Of a stretch of DNA of 64,000 nt, positions 19,093-27,551 are shown piece after piece. Under the pieces are notes generated by a model that saw only the letters and a list, made by a program, of their open reading frames with translations, did not search any database and was not told the origin of the DNA. The DNA lies in NCBI RefSeq assembly GCF_021129155.1, contig NZ_JAJOMC010000018.1, positions 1 to 64,000 on the forward strand, written 5' to 3'. This stretch comes from Arthrobacter sp. AK04 (GTDB lineage Bacteria > Actinomycetota > Actinomycetes > Actinomycetales > Micrococcaceae). Positions within the stretch are counted from its first letter, which is position 1. Each line of letters starts with the position of its first letter. The position numbers were made by a program, and so were the translations under genes.

Positions 19093-20618
19093 TAGCTGGC
19101 CGGCGCGTAGTTGTAGATCGACGGTACGGCCTGCTGGATCTGGGGCGTGACCGTGATTTTGTCGTTGTGGTAGTACATCTGGTTGACACGGAACAGCGGG
19201 GCAAACCATGCCTGCTCCACGACGTACTTGTTCACTTCCTGGGCCAGCTTGCCTGCATCCTTGCCACCCTTTTCCACGGCGTCGATCTTTGCCTGGAGTT
19301 CGGGGGTGGTGTTTTTGAACGGGTTGTACAGCGCCTTGGTGGAAACGATCTGGTTGATGGCAACCCACGGCTCCCCCTGGAACAGCGAGAAGTACATGCT
19401 GGTGAACTTCTGGGCCGCAACGTCCGACGTGAAGGTGTTCGTGATGGCAGAGCCCACGTTCAGGGTGATGCCCACGTCAGCCAGCTGCTGCTTGACCACG
19501 GCGATCTGGGTTTCCCATCCCGGGACCGACGGGAGTTCGAGTACTACATCGTTTTCATGGCCCGCTTCCTTCAGCAGGGCCTTGGCCTTCTCGGGATCGT
19601 AGGGGTATTTGTCCTCAAGCTCTTCAACCCAGGCGCCGCTTTCCTTGCCGAAGGGCTGGGAGGTGGGGGTGCCCTGTCCCAGCAGCACCTGGTCCAGGAT
19701 GGTCTTGCGGTCGAACGCGTGGTTGATGGCCTGCCGGACGCGGACGTCCTGCAGCGGGGCATTCTTGGCGCCGTCACGGTCCAGGAGCAGCAGTCCCTGC
19801 CAGTCCACCTGGTTGGAGGCCAGCTGCATTTTGGCGCCCTCAGCCTGCTTGCCGGTCTTGGGGTCAAGCAGCGTAGCGTCAACCTGCCCCGAAACCAGGG
19901 CGTTGGTCCGGGCGGTCAGATCCGTCAGGGTTTTGAAGGTGACCTTCTCGAACTTCTGGAGATCCTTGTTCCAGTAGTCCTGCCGGGCCGTGAACACCGA
20001 CTGCGAGTCCTTGACCGTTGCGGCCTTGTCCATCACGTACGGGCCGCTGCCCACGGGTTCGGTCTTGATGGCCTCGGTGCCCAGGGCTTTCGGGCTGCCC
20101 ATGAGGCCGGCTGCCTGGCTGAGGTAGAACTCCAGCGAGGGATCGGGGGTGGTGAGGTTGAGTTCGATGGTGTCAGCATCCACCACCGCTACGTCGGAGA
20201 CGGCGGTGAGCTGGGCCATCTGCGGACCATTGGCCTGCTTGAAGTGGTCCAGGTTGGCTTTGGCTGCTTCGGCGTCGAAGGTGGCGCCGTCGCTGAAGGT
20301 TACGCCTGTGCGGAGGTCCAGCGTGAGCTTGGTGTTGGCCTCATTGTACTTCCAGGCGGTGGCCAGCATGGGGCTGAGCGTGCCGTCCGGTTCGCGCAGC
20401 AGCAAGGAGTCGTAGGCGGCCTGGTACGGCTGAAGGATGTGGCCCACATGGGCCTGGGCCGGATCCCAGGAGCGTATTTCCTGCACGGTGCCCAGGGTGA
20501 GGGCAGCCGTCTTAGGGCCGCTGGGGTTGTTGCCTTGCGCACCGCCGCCGCAGGCAGTGAGCGCGAGGGCTGCGCTGGTAATGATGGCGGCGGCTGCCGC
20601 ACGGGGACCTAACTTCAT
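19092..20618 (-). CDS. ABC transporter substrate-binding lipoprotein, SBP family 5
   Basis: A 508-residue extracellular binding protein. ATG 20618 with AGGAG eight bases before it is preferred over the longer open frame because it gives a proper lipoprotein signal peptide ending in LALTACGGG (lipobox, lipidated Cys near residue 22). The family-5 fold is shown by SWDPAQAHVGHILQPYQAAYDSLL, FSDGATFDAEAAKANLDHFK, PVGSGPYVMDK, LQDVRVRQAINHAFDRKTIL and the C-terminal VEQAWFAPLF. Family 5 binds peptides, nickel or, in several actinobacteria and Thermotogae, oligosaccharides. The operator at 20721-20736 over its -35 box places it with the uronate genes. Confidence 0.9.
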   Translation of the reverse strand: MKLGPRAAAAAIITSAALALTACGGGAQGNNPSGPKTAALTLGTVQEIRSWDPAQAHVGHILQPYQAAYDSLLLREPDGTLSPMLATAWKYNEANTKLTLDLRTGVTFSDGATFDAEAAKANLDHFKQANGPQMAQLTAVSDVAVVDADTIELNLTTPDPSLEFYLSQAAGLMGSPKALGTEAIKTEPVGSGPYVMDKAATVKDSQSVFTARQDYWNKDLQKFEKVTFKTLTDLTARTNALVSGQVDATLLDPKTGKQAEGAKMQLASNQVDWQGLLLLDRDGAKNAPLQDVRVRQAINHAFDRKTILDQVLLGQGTPTSQPFGKESGAWVEELEDKYPYDPEKAKALLKEAGHENDVVLELPSVPGWETQIAVVKQQLADVGITLNVGSAITNTFTSDVAAQKFTSMYFSLFQGEPWVAINQIVSTKALYNPFKNTTPELQAKIDAVEKGGKDAGKLAQEVNKYVVEQAWFAPLFRVNQMYYHNDKITVTPQIQQAVPSIYNYAPAS

Positions 20619-20697
20619 TGTTGGCTCCTGGATCTGTGGAACGTGAGGGTAGTGGGAAAGGGCCGTGTGGTGTGGACCACACCTGCCTGTGGGAATT

Positions 20698-20736
20698 ACA
20701 GTACGCAGTGTTGCCATTCTTGGCAACCGGTTGTCA
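20698..20736 (-). promoter_or_regulatory. Promoter and LacI-type operator of the ABC transporter operon
   Basis: TGGCAACCGGTTGTCA (20721-20736) is the same operator as at 22704-22719 in the other orientation. On the minus strand TTGCCA (20726-20721) and TACTGT (20703-20698) are spaced by 17 bases, so the operator includes the -35 box. A second TTGCCA half-site is at 20711-20716. Confidence 0.75.
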
Positions 20737-20745
20737 GCTGTTCGG

Positions 20746-21756
20746 TCACATGACTTCGTGAACGCTGTTTGGATAGCTTTGCCGGTAGAGGTCCTTCACG
20801 ATCCGCAGCGACTTTTCCGCTTCGGCGGGATCTATCCAAAAAGGAACCGGATCGTCCAGCCGGGCGTAGAAGTCTGCAATCAGCAGCTCATGCGAGGCGC
20901 CCCAGTAGTCCCGCCCGCCGGACGTCGAAGCGCGTTCCGGGACAGTCTCCACGCGCCCGTCCGCGTAAGTCACCGTCAGGTCGCCCCGGAGGCTGAGCGT
21001 CGCCTTCTCCGCCACGATCTCCAGGGTGACCGGCGCGTTGACCGCGTTGGCGAGCGTGGCATAAAAGGCGCTCCGCGCCCCTCCCGCATGCTCTGCCACG
21101 AATTCGGCGGTGTCCTCAACGTCGATCGAGCCGCCGAGGAACCGCGTGGCAGCGTGGCCGCTCAAGGACACCACGTCTCCCACCAGCCATTGCAGCAGGT
21201 CAACAGTGTGGATTGCCTGGTTCATCATGAGGCCGCCTCCGCCGCCCTCCCAGGTTCCCCGCCACGGCCGGCTGCGGTAATAGTCCGCGTTGCGGTGCCA
21301 CATGACCGTTGCGGACGCGCCCGCCACGGCACCCAGTTCTCCCGAGGCCAGCAGGGCGTGCATGGCCTGCGCGGTGGAGTTGTAGCGGTTCTGGAAGCAG
21401 ACCCCGATCTTTGCGGTGCCGTTCCGGGCAGCCTGAACCAGCCGCCGCCCTTCCGCAAGCGTGTGCGCCAGGGGCTTTTCCACAATGGCGCTGACGCCGC
21501 GCTCCAGGCAGTCCGAGGCCACGGAAGCATGCATGTTATGTGGCGTGGTTATGTGGACAACGTCCGGACCCACTGCCTCCAGCAGGCTGAGGTGGTCCGG
21601 ATAGCCTGGCACACCGTAGGCCTGCACGGCTGCGGCAAGCCGGCCGGGATCCGTATCGCACACCCCTGCCAGCTGGACGCCGTCGAGCTTTTCCAAAGCT
21701 TGAAAATGAACGGCGGAAACATCACCGCAGCCGATAACGGCCGCCCTGATGCTCAC
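20746..21756 (-). CDS. Gfo/Idh/MocA-family oxidoreductase
   Basis: A 336-residue NAD(P)-dependent dehydrogenase-type protein. MSIRAAVIGCGDVSAVHFQAL is the nucleotide-binding start; VEKPLAHTLAEGRRLV gives the EKP motif; GGLMMNQAIHTVDLLQWLVGD holds the catalytic His. GTG 21756 overlaps the isomerase stop in a GTGA, so the two are coupled. It resembles the other Gfo/Idh protein of this window only at family level. Such enzymes oxidise or reduce a sugar hydroxyl; with the isomerase partner it may act on a 3-keto sugar, but that is inference. Confidence 0.87.
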   Translation of the reverse strand: MSIRAAVIGCGDVSAVHFQALEKLDGVQLAGVCDTDPGRLAAAVQAYGVPGYPDHLSLLEAVGPDVVHITTPHNMHASVASDCLERGVSAIVEKPLAHTLAEGRRLVQAARNGTAKIGVCFQNRYNSTAQAMHALLASGELGAVAGASATVMWHRNADYYRSRPWRGTWEGGGGGLMMNQAIHTVDLLQWLVGDVVSLSGHAATRFLGGSIDVEDTAEFVAEHAGGARSAFYATLANAVNAPVTLEIVAEKATLSLRGDLTVTYADGRVETVPERASTSGGRDYWGASHELLIADFYARLDDPVPFWIDPAEAEKSLRIVKDLYRQSYPNSVHEVM

Positions 21757-22601
21757 GCGAGCTCGACTCCGTGCCGCGCAGCAAGCCCGGCGAAGGCCCG
21801 GGCCGCGGCACCAAAGGCCACAGGGCCGGAAAAGCCTCCCAATTCGTGGGCGCTGGCCAGGTGCGGTTCAAGGGATGCGAAGCCACTGTAACCGTCCGCG
21901 GCCAAAGCCTTGATGGTGTCATCCAGTTCGCCGTCCCCCTCGCCCGCCGGCACCACTTCGCCCGTGCCCGCGATCGCGTCCTTGACTTGCAGATACTCAA
22001 GGTAGGGGCGCAGCATGGCATACCCCTCCGTGTAGGGCTTGACGCCCACCTGCACGAAGTTCGCGTTGTCCCAGGCCACGCGGAGCGCCGGCGAGTCAAC
22101 GGTCTCCATGATGTCCAGCACCCGTTGCGGCGTATCGCCATAGATGTCCTTCTCGTTTTCGTGCAGCAGCACGACGCCGGATTCCTTCGCGAGTGCCGCG
22201 AGCGCGGCCATGCGGACCATCACCTCGCCACGGACATCCTCGGGGCGCCGGCCCTCGGCCCGGTAGAAGGAAAAGATCCGGATGTACCGGGAGTCCAGCG
22301 CCCGGGCCACTGAAATGACCTTTCGCAGGCGCTCCAGCTCATGCTCAACGGGAAGAGCAGCGTCCACCTTGCCGATGGGGCTGGCAATGGCGGAAACTTT
22401 GAGCCCTTTGCCGTCGAGGATGTCCTTGAGCTCTGCCGCCTGATCGGCAGAGAACTCTGCAACGTTGGTTCCCCACGCACTGCGGACCTCGATATGGGTG
22501 GCGCCGAGGGCGAGCAGGACGGACGCCTGGATGGCCGGGTCCGGATCCACTTCGTCGCCGAATCCAGAGAGCGGCCAAACGGCTGTTGCTTGCTTTGTCA
22601 T
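21753..22601 (-). CDS. Sugar phosphate isomerase/epimerase family (TIM barrel)
   Basis: A 282-residue xylose-isomerase-like barrel. Likely metal ligands lie in THIEVRS, VVLLHENEKDIYGDT, LRVAWDNANFVQVG, YLQVKDAIAG and GFASLEPHL. The central HENEKDIYGD and AWDNANFV blocks are common in barrels encoded beside Gfo/Idh dehydrogenases. ATG 22601 has a GGAG site. It is the first gene of a two-gene operon facing away from the LacI gene; the shared promoter region carries an operator. Substrate unknown. Confidence 0.85.
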   Translation of the reverse strand: MTKQATAVWPLSGFGDEVDPDPAIQASVLLALGATHIEVRSAWGTNVAEFSADQAAELKDILDGKGLKVSAIASPIGKVDAALPVEHELERLRKVISVARALDSRYIRIFSFYRAEGRRPEDVRGEVMVRMAALAALAKESGVVLLHENEKDIYGDTPQRVLDIMETVDSPALRVAWDNANFVQVGVKPYTEGYAMLRPYLEYLQVKDAIAGTGEVVPAGEGDGELDDTIKALAADGYSGFASLEPHLASAHELGGFSGPVAFGAAARAFAGLAARHGVELA

Positions 22602-22703
22602 TGGAGTCTCCTTGGTGCACCTCCGGCAGGGCGGTAGTCCAGGCCTGGCGGGGTGACTCAGTTCACGGGCAGTCCGGACATCGTAAGCTCATTGCCGCAC
22701 TAA

Positions 22704-22719
22704 TGACAACCGGTTGCCA
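22704..22719. promoter_or_regulatory. LacI-type operator in the divergent promoter region
   Basis: TGACAACCGGTTGCCA is the exact reverse complement of the operator at 20721-20736. It lies between the isomerase/dehydrogenase operon (minus) and the LacI gene (plus), about 100 bases from each start. On the minus strand it falls between a TTGCAT and a TCATTA box 17 bases apart. It could control both directions, including autoregulation. Confidence 0.75.
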
Positions 22720-22807
22720 TTTTATGCAACCTGTGGCATCCTTAGAGCTGTTCCGCTGTGTCAGGAGTCACAGGGACTCTGTGTCACTACGCTTAAAGAG
22801 GAGCGCC

Positions 22808-23848
22808 ATGGCGATGCAAGCTGCAGGGATGGACCGTCCGGCCACCATCCATGACATCGCTGTCCGGTGCGGTGTGGCGGCCTCTACTGTGTCGCGGGCC
22901 CTTTCCACCCCGGACCGGGTGAGCGTCCGCACCCGGGAACGTATCCAGGCGGCCGCCGCAGCCCTGAACTACACGCCCAATGCGCAGGCAAAGGCGCTGA
23001 GCTCCGGTCGCACGGGAGCAGTGGGAGTGCTCGTGCCGGACATCACCAATCCCTTTTACTTTGACCTGATCCGGGGAACCCAGCTGCAGCTCAAGGCCGC
23101 AGGCTATACACAGCTGCTGGTAGATACCGAGGAGTCGGACGAGGTCGAAGCCAATACCCTGGAGCAGCTCCGCAAGACCGCCGACGGAGTCATCGTGGCG
23201 GCGTCCAGGCTCAGTGATGCCGAGCTGCTTTCCGCTGCCGGCAGGGCACCCCTGGTCACCATCAACCGTGACGTGGCCGGGGTTCCTGCCGTCATCATCG
23301 ACACCCCCTCCGCCACCGGCCAGGCCCTCGACCACTTGGTTTCACTGGGCCATTCCAAGATTGCCTACATTGCCGGCCCCCTGACCTCGCAGTCCAGTGA
23401 ACGCCGCTGGGCCGCGCTTTCCGAGGCAGCACAGGACCGGGGTGTGGAGGCGCGCAGCCTCGGGCCCTTCGCCCCCAAGACGCAGTCCGGTGCAGCAGCC
23501 GCGGACGCCGCAGTCCACAGCGGAGTGACAGCCTGCATCGCCTTCAACGACCTCATTGCCATTGGCATGCTCCAGCGCCTGCGCGAGCGGGGAATCCGGG
23601 TGCCTGAAGAGATAAGCATCGTGGGCTGTGACGACATCTTCGGCGCAGACTTCTGCAATCCCCCGCTGACCACCATGGCCTCGCCCATTGAACAGGCAGG
23701 CCGAGTTGCGGTGTCCATGCTGCTGGCGAAGCTCAATCCGTTGGCTGGGGGCGGCATCCGCAACCGCTCTGTCATGCCCACGCACCTCACGGTTCGAGGC
23801 TCCACCGGACCGATACCGGCCTTGGACAGCCGTCACGAAGGGTTGTAG
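22808..23848 (+). CDS. LacI-family transcriptional regulator
   Basis: A 346-residue LacI regulator. The frame is open from 22586, but ATG 22808 with AGAGGAG seven bases before it gives the normal start close to the helix-turn-helix (TIHDIAVRCGVAASTVSRAL). The hinge is NAQAKALSSGRTGAVGVLVPDITN; the ligand domain includes VPAVIIDTPSATGQALDHLV and ends with EISIVGCDDIFGADFCNPPLTT. Its tail (DDIFGADF, PPLTT) is very close to that of the LacI at 12074-13135, suggesting the two are paralogues. It is transcribed away from the isomerase operon across a shared operator, so it probably represses that operon and itself, and plausibly the identical site at 20721. Confidence 0.9.
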   Translation: MAMQAAGMDRPATIHDIAVRCGVAASTVSRALSTPDRVSVRTRERIQAAAAALNYTPNAQAKALSSGRTGAVGVLVPDITNPFYFDLIRGTQLQLKAAGYTQLLVDTEESDEVEANTLEQLRKTADGVIVAASRLSDAELLSAAGRAPLVTINRDVAGVPAVIIDTPSATGQALDHLVSLGHSKIAYIAGPLTSQSSERRWAALSEAAQDRGVEARSLGPFAPKTQSGAAAADAAVHSGVTACIAFNDLIAIGMLQRLRERGIRVPEEISIVGCDDIFGADFCNPPLTTMASPIEQAGRVAVSMLLAKLNPLAGGGIRNRSVMPTHLTVRGSTGPIPALDSRHEGL

Positions 23849-24322
23849 GGCCAGGAGCAATTTCCTTCAGGCCTATGGGCCCGGTTCTTCGCATTCCTAC
23901 TCCATATGCACGGCGACGGCGTTCCGCGGTGTCGTACCAGCATCCGCCCCGTGGAGGCTATTGCTCTACACCGGCGAGGCTGTCGGGACGGCCGGCCTAA
24001 ACCTGTTCCGCAAGCGTGAGGACCGGCGGGAGGGCCGGGTTGTCCGAATCCCCGCGCCAAGCCATCCTCAAATAGACCGGCGGGATGCCCAGGTACGCCA
24101 TCATCACGGTAAGGGATCCCCTTACAGTCTGCGCCACGCGACAAATAGCGCCGTGAAAGGCCGCCATATACCGCAGAAAGTCACAGGAATGGGGAGGAGT
24201 GAGCGTCACTGTCTCACGAACCGTCGTTCACAAGACGTCCCGTATGAGCTACCCCCAATGCGAATGAGGGAACGTGTGCCGGCCCGTAGCGACGACGAAG
24301 GCGAAAAGGCCACAGAGAATAG
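23849..24322 (+). other. Non-coding stretch after the LacI gene
   Basis: About 470 bases without a convincing gene. Frames are either broken or show antisense-like composition. No left end matching the IS256-type right end at about 24849-24880 was found. It is probably decayed sequence next to the insertion remnant. Confidence 0.5.
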
Positions 24323-24841
24323 CATTGGCGTACCCTTGACGGTGAACGCGACATCCTCGGGCTGTGGGCCGCGGACGGCGGCGAAGGCTGCATCGTGCAC
24401 CTGGTCCGCAACACCTTCCGGTACGCGGCCCGGCAATACTGGGACGAAATGTCCCGGGACCTCCGCCCGGTCTACACAGCACCCTCCGAGGCCGCGGCGA
24501 ATGAGCGCTTCGTCGAGTTCTCGAGCAAGTGGGGCAAGCGGTACCCGGCAAGCATCCGGCTATGGGAAAACGCCTGGAGCGAGTTCGTGCCATTCCTAGA
24601 CTACGACGTCGAAATCAGGCGGGTCATATGCAGCACCAACGCCGTCGAATCCCTCAAAGCCCGCTACCGGGGCGCGGTCAGGGCCCGAGTGCATTTCCCC
24701 ACAGAGCAGGCGGCGCTGAAATGCCTCTGCCTCGCCACCCGGGCACTGGACCCCACCGGCATAGGCAGCGCACGATGGGCCACACGATGGAAGCCGGCGC
24801 TCAACGCCTTCGCCATCAGCTTCGACGGAAGAATCAACTAA
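24323..24841 (+). pseudogene. IS256-family (mutator-type) transposase remnant with internal deletion
   Basis: The frame after TAG 24320-24322 reads LDGERDILGLWAADGGEG and then jumps to CIVHLVRNTFRYAARQYWDE, RFVEFSSKWGKRYP, RLWENAWSEFVPFLDYD, RRVICSTNAVESLKARYR and ALNAFAISFDGRIN. In complete IS256 transposases roughly 40-45 residues, including the second catalytic Asp of the DDE triad, lie between DGGEG and the CIVHL block; they are missing here without loss of frame. The whole N-terminal half is also absent. After the stop, GATCCACCGAAAATCGGACA (24853-24872) resembles the terminal inverted repeat of such elements. Inactive relic. Confidence 0.85.
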
Positions 24842-24884
24842 ATGCCAACCTTGGATCCACCGAAAATCGGACAGTTCCACGTTA

Positions 24885-24911
24885 GAGAGCCGGGGCTTGG
24901 CCCCGGCTCTC
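24885..24911 (-). terminator. Hairpin behind the small secreted protein gene
   Basis: GAGAGCCGGGG (24885-24895) pairs perfectly with CCCCGGCTCTC (24901-24911) over a five-base loop, 32 bases after the stop of the secreted protein gene. The following T content on the minus strand is low, so this is a probable rather than a certain terminator. It also lies just beyond the insertion relic on the other side. Confidence 0.65.
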
Positions 24912-24942
24912 CGCCTTGCGCGAAACTACTGGCGTGCGATGG

Positions 24943-25473
24943 TCACGGCCCGGTGATCGTGATGTAGTCGCCGGTGAAGCCGGCGAAGTGCAGCTTATAG
25001 GTGAAGCTGCTGAGCGTGATGGTTCCTCCAAGCAGTTCCTTGGTCCAGTTGCCGTTGGGGCAGGTCGCAAGGGCCTCGAACTGTGCCGCCGTCGGGACGG
25101 GCGACGAGCTCAGAGCTGGGACGCTGAGCCTGCCGTTCTTGGGCTCGAGGCTGCCAGTGGTCACCGGCACAGTCTTTACCTGAGACTTGACCTCGACGAT
25201 CTGGCCACCGCGGTTGCGGCATTGGACCGTGGCTGTGTAGGTCGTGGACAAGGTTGCTTCGGCGTTGGTGTTTCCGACGCCTGCCAATTCGAACGTGGTG
25301 CAGCTGACGAGCTGTGTTGTTGGGTCGACGCTACAGCCGATAGTTCCCGTCTGAAGGTGCGTGCCCGTCGGGGCGGCAGCGGGATTGGTGGTGGTGGCGG
25401 CCAGTGCCGCTGTGGTGACGCCGAACAAGAGCATCGCCAGTGCGGCGATGATTGCTAGAAAACGCTTAGACAT
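24943..25473 (-). CDS. Small secreted protein of unknown function
   Basis: A 176-residue protein that I do not recognise. ATG 25473 (MSKRFLAIIAALAMLLFGVT) with GGAGA nine bases before it gives a clean Sec signal peptide, cleaved near ALA-AT around residue 26. The mature part (about 150 residues) has four cysteines (in IGCSVD, VSCTTF, VQCRNR, ATCPNG) that could form two disulfides, and a beta-rich, Thr/Ser-rich pattern suggesting a small beta-sandwich. It stands alone among pseudogenes, with a strongly structured 5' leader and its own hairpin terminator, so it is a complete, regulated single-gene unit. Surface or extracellular location is inferred from the signal peptide. Confidence 0.75.
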   Translation of the reverse strand: MSKRFLAIIAALAMLLFGVTTAALAATTTNPAAAPTGTHLQTGTIGCSVDPTTQLVSCTTFELAGVGNTNAEATLSTTYTATVQCRNRGGQIVEVKSQVKTVPVTTGSLEPKNGRLSVPALSSSPVPTAAQFEALATCPNGNWTKELLGGTITLSSFTYKLHFAGFTGDYITITGP

Positions 25474-25499
25474 CTTTGTCTCCTGCAGCAAAGTGGTAG

Positions 25500-25740
25500 G
25501 ACTTGGCCTCCGCTAATTAGCGGGGAATTGGACCCCCAGCCAGTCCCGACAATTGCTTCTCGGGATTTCTGTTCCCGGCCCTTCAAGAAGACCAGATAGC
25601 GGCTTGGGTTGGGAGGGCTCCCAGCCATTCCCTGCATCATGGGTCAGCGCGCTATGCGGAGGCTCCCGTACCTTGACGCTACACCCCTCCTGCTTCTCGG
25701 GGAGGTGTTGCCCTACCCTACTTTGGGTACGGTTCTAGCC
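25500..25740 (-). promoter_or_regulatory. Structured 5' leader, candidate cis-regulatory RNA
   Basis: Upstream of the secreted protein gene the minus strand holds a chain of hairpins: a perfect 10-bp stem (25681-25690 with 25699-25708), a stem from TCCCGA to TCGGGA around 25544-25565, and a perfect 14-base palindrome CCGCTAATTAGCGG (25510-25523). The first two hairpins both carry CCCGAGAAGCA at the 5' side of the loop. The part GGGCAACACC...AGCGTCAAGGTACGGG recalls the layout of a c-di-GMP-I riboswitch, but key bases differ and I do not assign it. No open frame of interest covers the stretch. Confidence 0.4.
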
Positions 25741-25919
25741 CCCGCTGCCGGCGGCCGCGCACTCTGATGACCTCGGCGACCCCGCCCAGGACCATCTGCT
25801 TTGACACCTTGAGCCCCTTCTCGGAAACGAAGAATTTGGATATCCATCGAAATCGAGAATCCAGTGTCCGTCGCGCTTCACTGAGATGAGGATTCCTGGC
25901 AGCTGAAAGCCGGATCCGG

Positions 25920-26226
25920 CTAGCGGGAAAGCAGTTTTATACCGTCGGGGCGCAACTCCCCGGTCGGCGACACATGCCGATACAGGGTTTGGCGCGTGAC
26001 ACCAAGTTCACTGCAGAGTTCAGCAATCTTGGTACCGGGCTTGCCCATCGAGGCCATCGCGAGCCTCAGTTTGGCGGCGGTCATCTTGTAAGGTCGTCCA
26101 CCGTTGCGGCCGCGGGCCCGGGCGGAGGCCAGACCCGCGAGGGTGCGTTCGGCGATGAGTTCGCGTTCGAATTCAGCGAGGGCCGCGAAAATGCCGAAGA
26201 CGAGCTTTCCCGAAGCCGCGCACCGT
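25920..26226 (-). pseudogene. Serine recombinase (resolvase/invertase) C-terminal remnant
   Basis: A minus-strand frame reads GKLVFGIFAALAEFERELIAERT, then GLASARARGRNGGRPYKMT and a helix-turn-helix GTKIAELCSELGVTRQTLYRHVSP, ending at TAG 25920-25922. This is the long E-helix plus DNA-binding domain of a Tn3-resolvase/Pin-type serine recombinase. The catalytic N-terminal domain with its serine is absent: upstream the frame runs directly into transporter-derived sequence. It therefore cannot recombine. It marks an old mobile-element boundary and lies within a cluster of broken genes. Confidence 0.85.
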
Positions 26227-26259
26227 TCGCGTACGGGGCGCCTTGAATCTCATGTGGCC

Positions 26260-27239
26260 CGCTGTCGTAGCGCCGTAGGGGACGTTTCATCGCCGGTAGT
26301 ACTGCGAGGAGTCCGAGGATTCCGGCTACGGTGAAGGCCAGGACCGGTGAGACGTGGTCGAACAGCACAGCGCCACGGAGGAATACGCGCTAAAGGGAAT
26401 GCCCGGTGCCAGACCCAGGACGATGGTCGCCCCTGCCATGGCCAGCGAGGTCAGGTTCCAGGCCGTCCGCAGGCTCCAGGCCTGCACGATCTTTCTGGCG
26501 GTCGCGCTGAGTACCCCAATGGCGCCCAGGACCATCCACGCAAGGATGGAGCATGTCTCTTCACGGGTGCGGGAAGCGGCCATGACCGAGCGGCCGAAAG
26601 TCCAGATCGCGGCACTGGACGCCCCGGCCAGGACTGCCGCGGCGATGGGCAAGGCCAGTGGCGCCAGGTCGCGGGCCCGCACCCGGGATGGCCGGCCAAC
26701 CGCCCGGTCCCGGCCGGCAGACCGGTCAGCACGGAGGGTGGCAACGGCTGCCATGGCAACCAGGGCCGCGATTGCCACCCAACCCAGCCTCCAGTGGCCA
26801 ACCGTGAGAAGCATAAGGATGCCCGCGACGACGATGCCCGCCCCGGTGCCGGCATTAACAATCGTCTGCGCGCTCTCCTGGCGTGCAGGGGCGATATTGC
26901 GCTCGATGAACGTGACCAGGCCCGGCGTCGCGAACCCTGCGCCGGCACCGGCCAGGACGACACTCACTGCGAGGACAGCGAAGTTGGGCGCAACCGCCAC
27001 ACCGATTGATCCCAGGGCAGCAGTCGTGCCCGCGCACATCACGACCAGCGTCGGACGGGCAGCAAGGCGTAAAGCCAGGACTGCCGCCAAACAGAATGAA
27101 AGGAAGCTCCCGGCCTGGATGAACCCCGCAGTGGCCGAACCCATCTGAAAGGCCTCCGTGAACCGGGGCAGGAAAAGCCCGTAACCGAAGCGCGCCAGGC
27201 ATAGGTCGCCGCTACCAGGGCCATTCCGCTGACCACCAT
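26260..27239 (-). pseudogene. MFS transporter (YbfB/YjiJ-like), frameshifted and internally deleted
   Basis: From ATG 27239 the frame reads MVVSGMALVAATYA and then loses phase: the next block, LARFGYGLFLPRFTEAFQM, is in another frame, consistent with loss of one G in ACCTATGCCTGG near 27208. The second frame continues with many membrane helices to GIPFSAYSSVAL, where a deletion near 26363 joins it out of frame to LFDHVSPVLAFTVAGILGLL, the last helix. About 35-45 residues between these blocks are missing compared with related transporters. The left limit is approximate because the tail runs into recombinase-derived sequence. Two independent lesions show it is dead. Former cargo unknown. Confidence 0.8.
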
Positions 27240-27501
27240 CGCCCGCACGGCCTCGATACGACCCCGAACTGGCGTGACCAGCCGATCAAACGCGACGCCG
27301 ACGCAGCCAGGTGGAAGCAGCGCCTGGCCGAGGTGGCTGCCTACTTGGCCGCCAGCAACGAGTGGCCGCGGGGCAACAGGATCGACGACCGGGCCGAGCG
27401 GGCCCTCGGGGTCTGGCTGCACACCCAGCGCATAGACTACCCGGGCCGGGAAGCTGACCGCAGCCAAGGAAGCCCGGCTCAACGACGTCATCCCCGGCTG
27501 A
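27240..27501 (+). pseudogene. Helicase-associated (HA) domain fragment with a one-base frameshift
   Basis: The plus strand encodes TPNWRDQPIKRDADAARWKQ, RLAEVAAYLAASNEWPRGNR, DDRAERALGVWLHTQRIDY in one frame, then RAGKLTAAKEARLNDVIPG in the next, ending at TGA 27499-27501. One extra C in GACTACCCGGGCC (about 27438-27442) explains the shift. The Trp-rich pattern WPR...RALGVWLHTQR...GKL is the HA domain found in tandem behind some helicases of actinobacteria. It is homologous to the fragment at 63115-63613. The left limit is uncertain because it overlaps the start of the divergent broken transporter. No intact helicase is present. Confidence 0.75.
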
Positions 27502-27551
27502 CGCCAGGGCAGGATGCGACGGGGAGCGAACAGTTGGCGGAAACCTTCACG

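Noticed and set aside
25600..25740. c-di-GMP-I riboswitch
   Set aside because: GGCAA, GCGTCAAG and CGGG blocks are in a suggestive order, but the GNRA tetraloop and the conserved ACGCAAAG are not present. Kept only as a structured leader.
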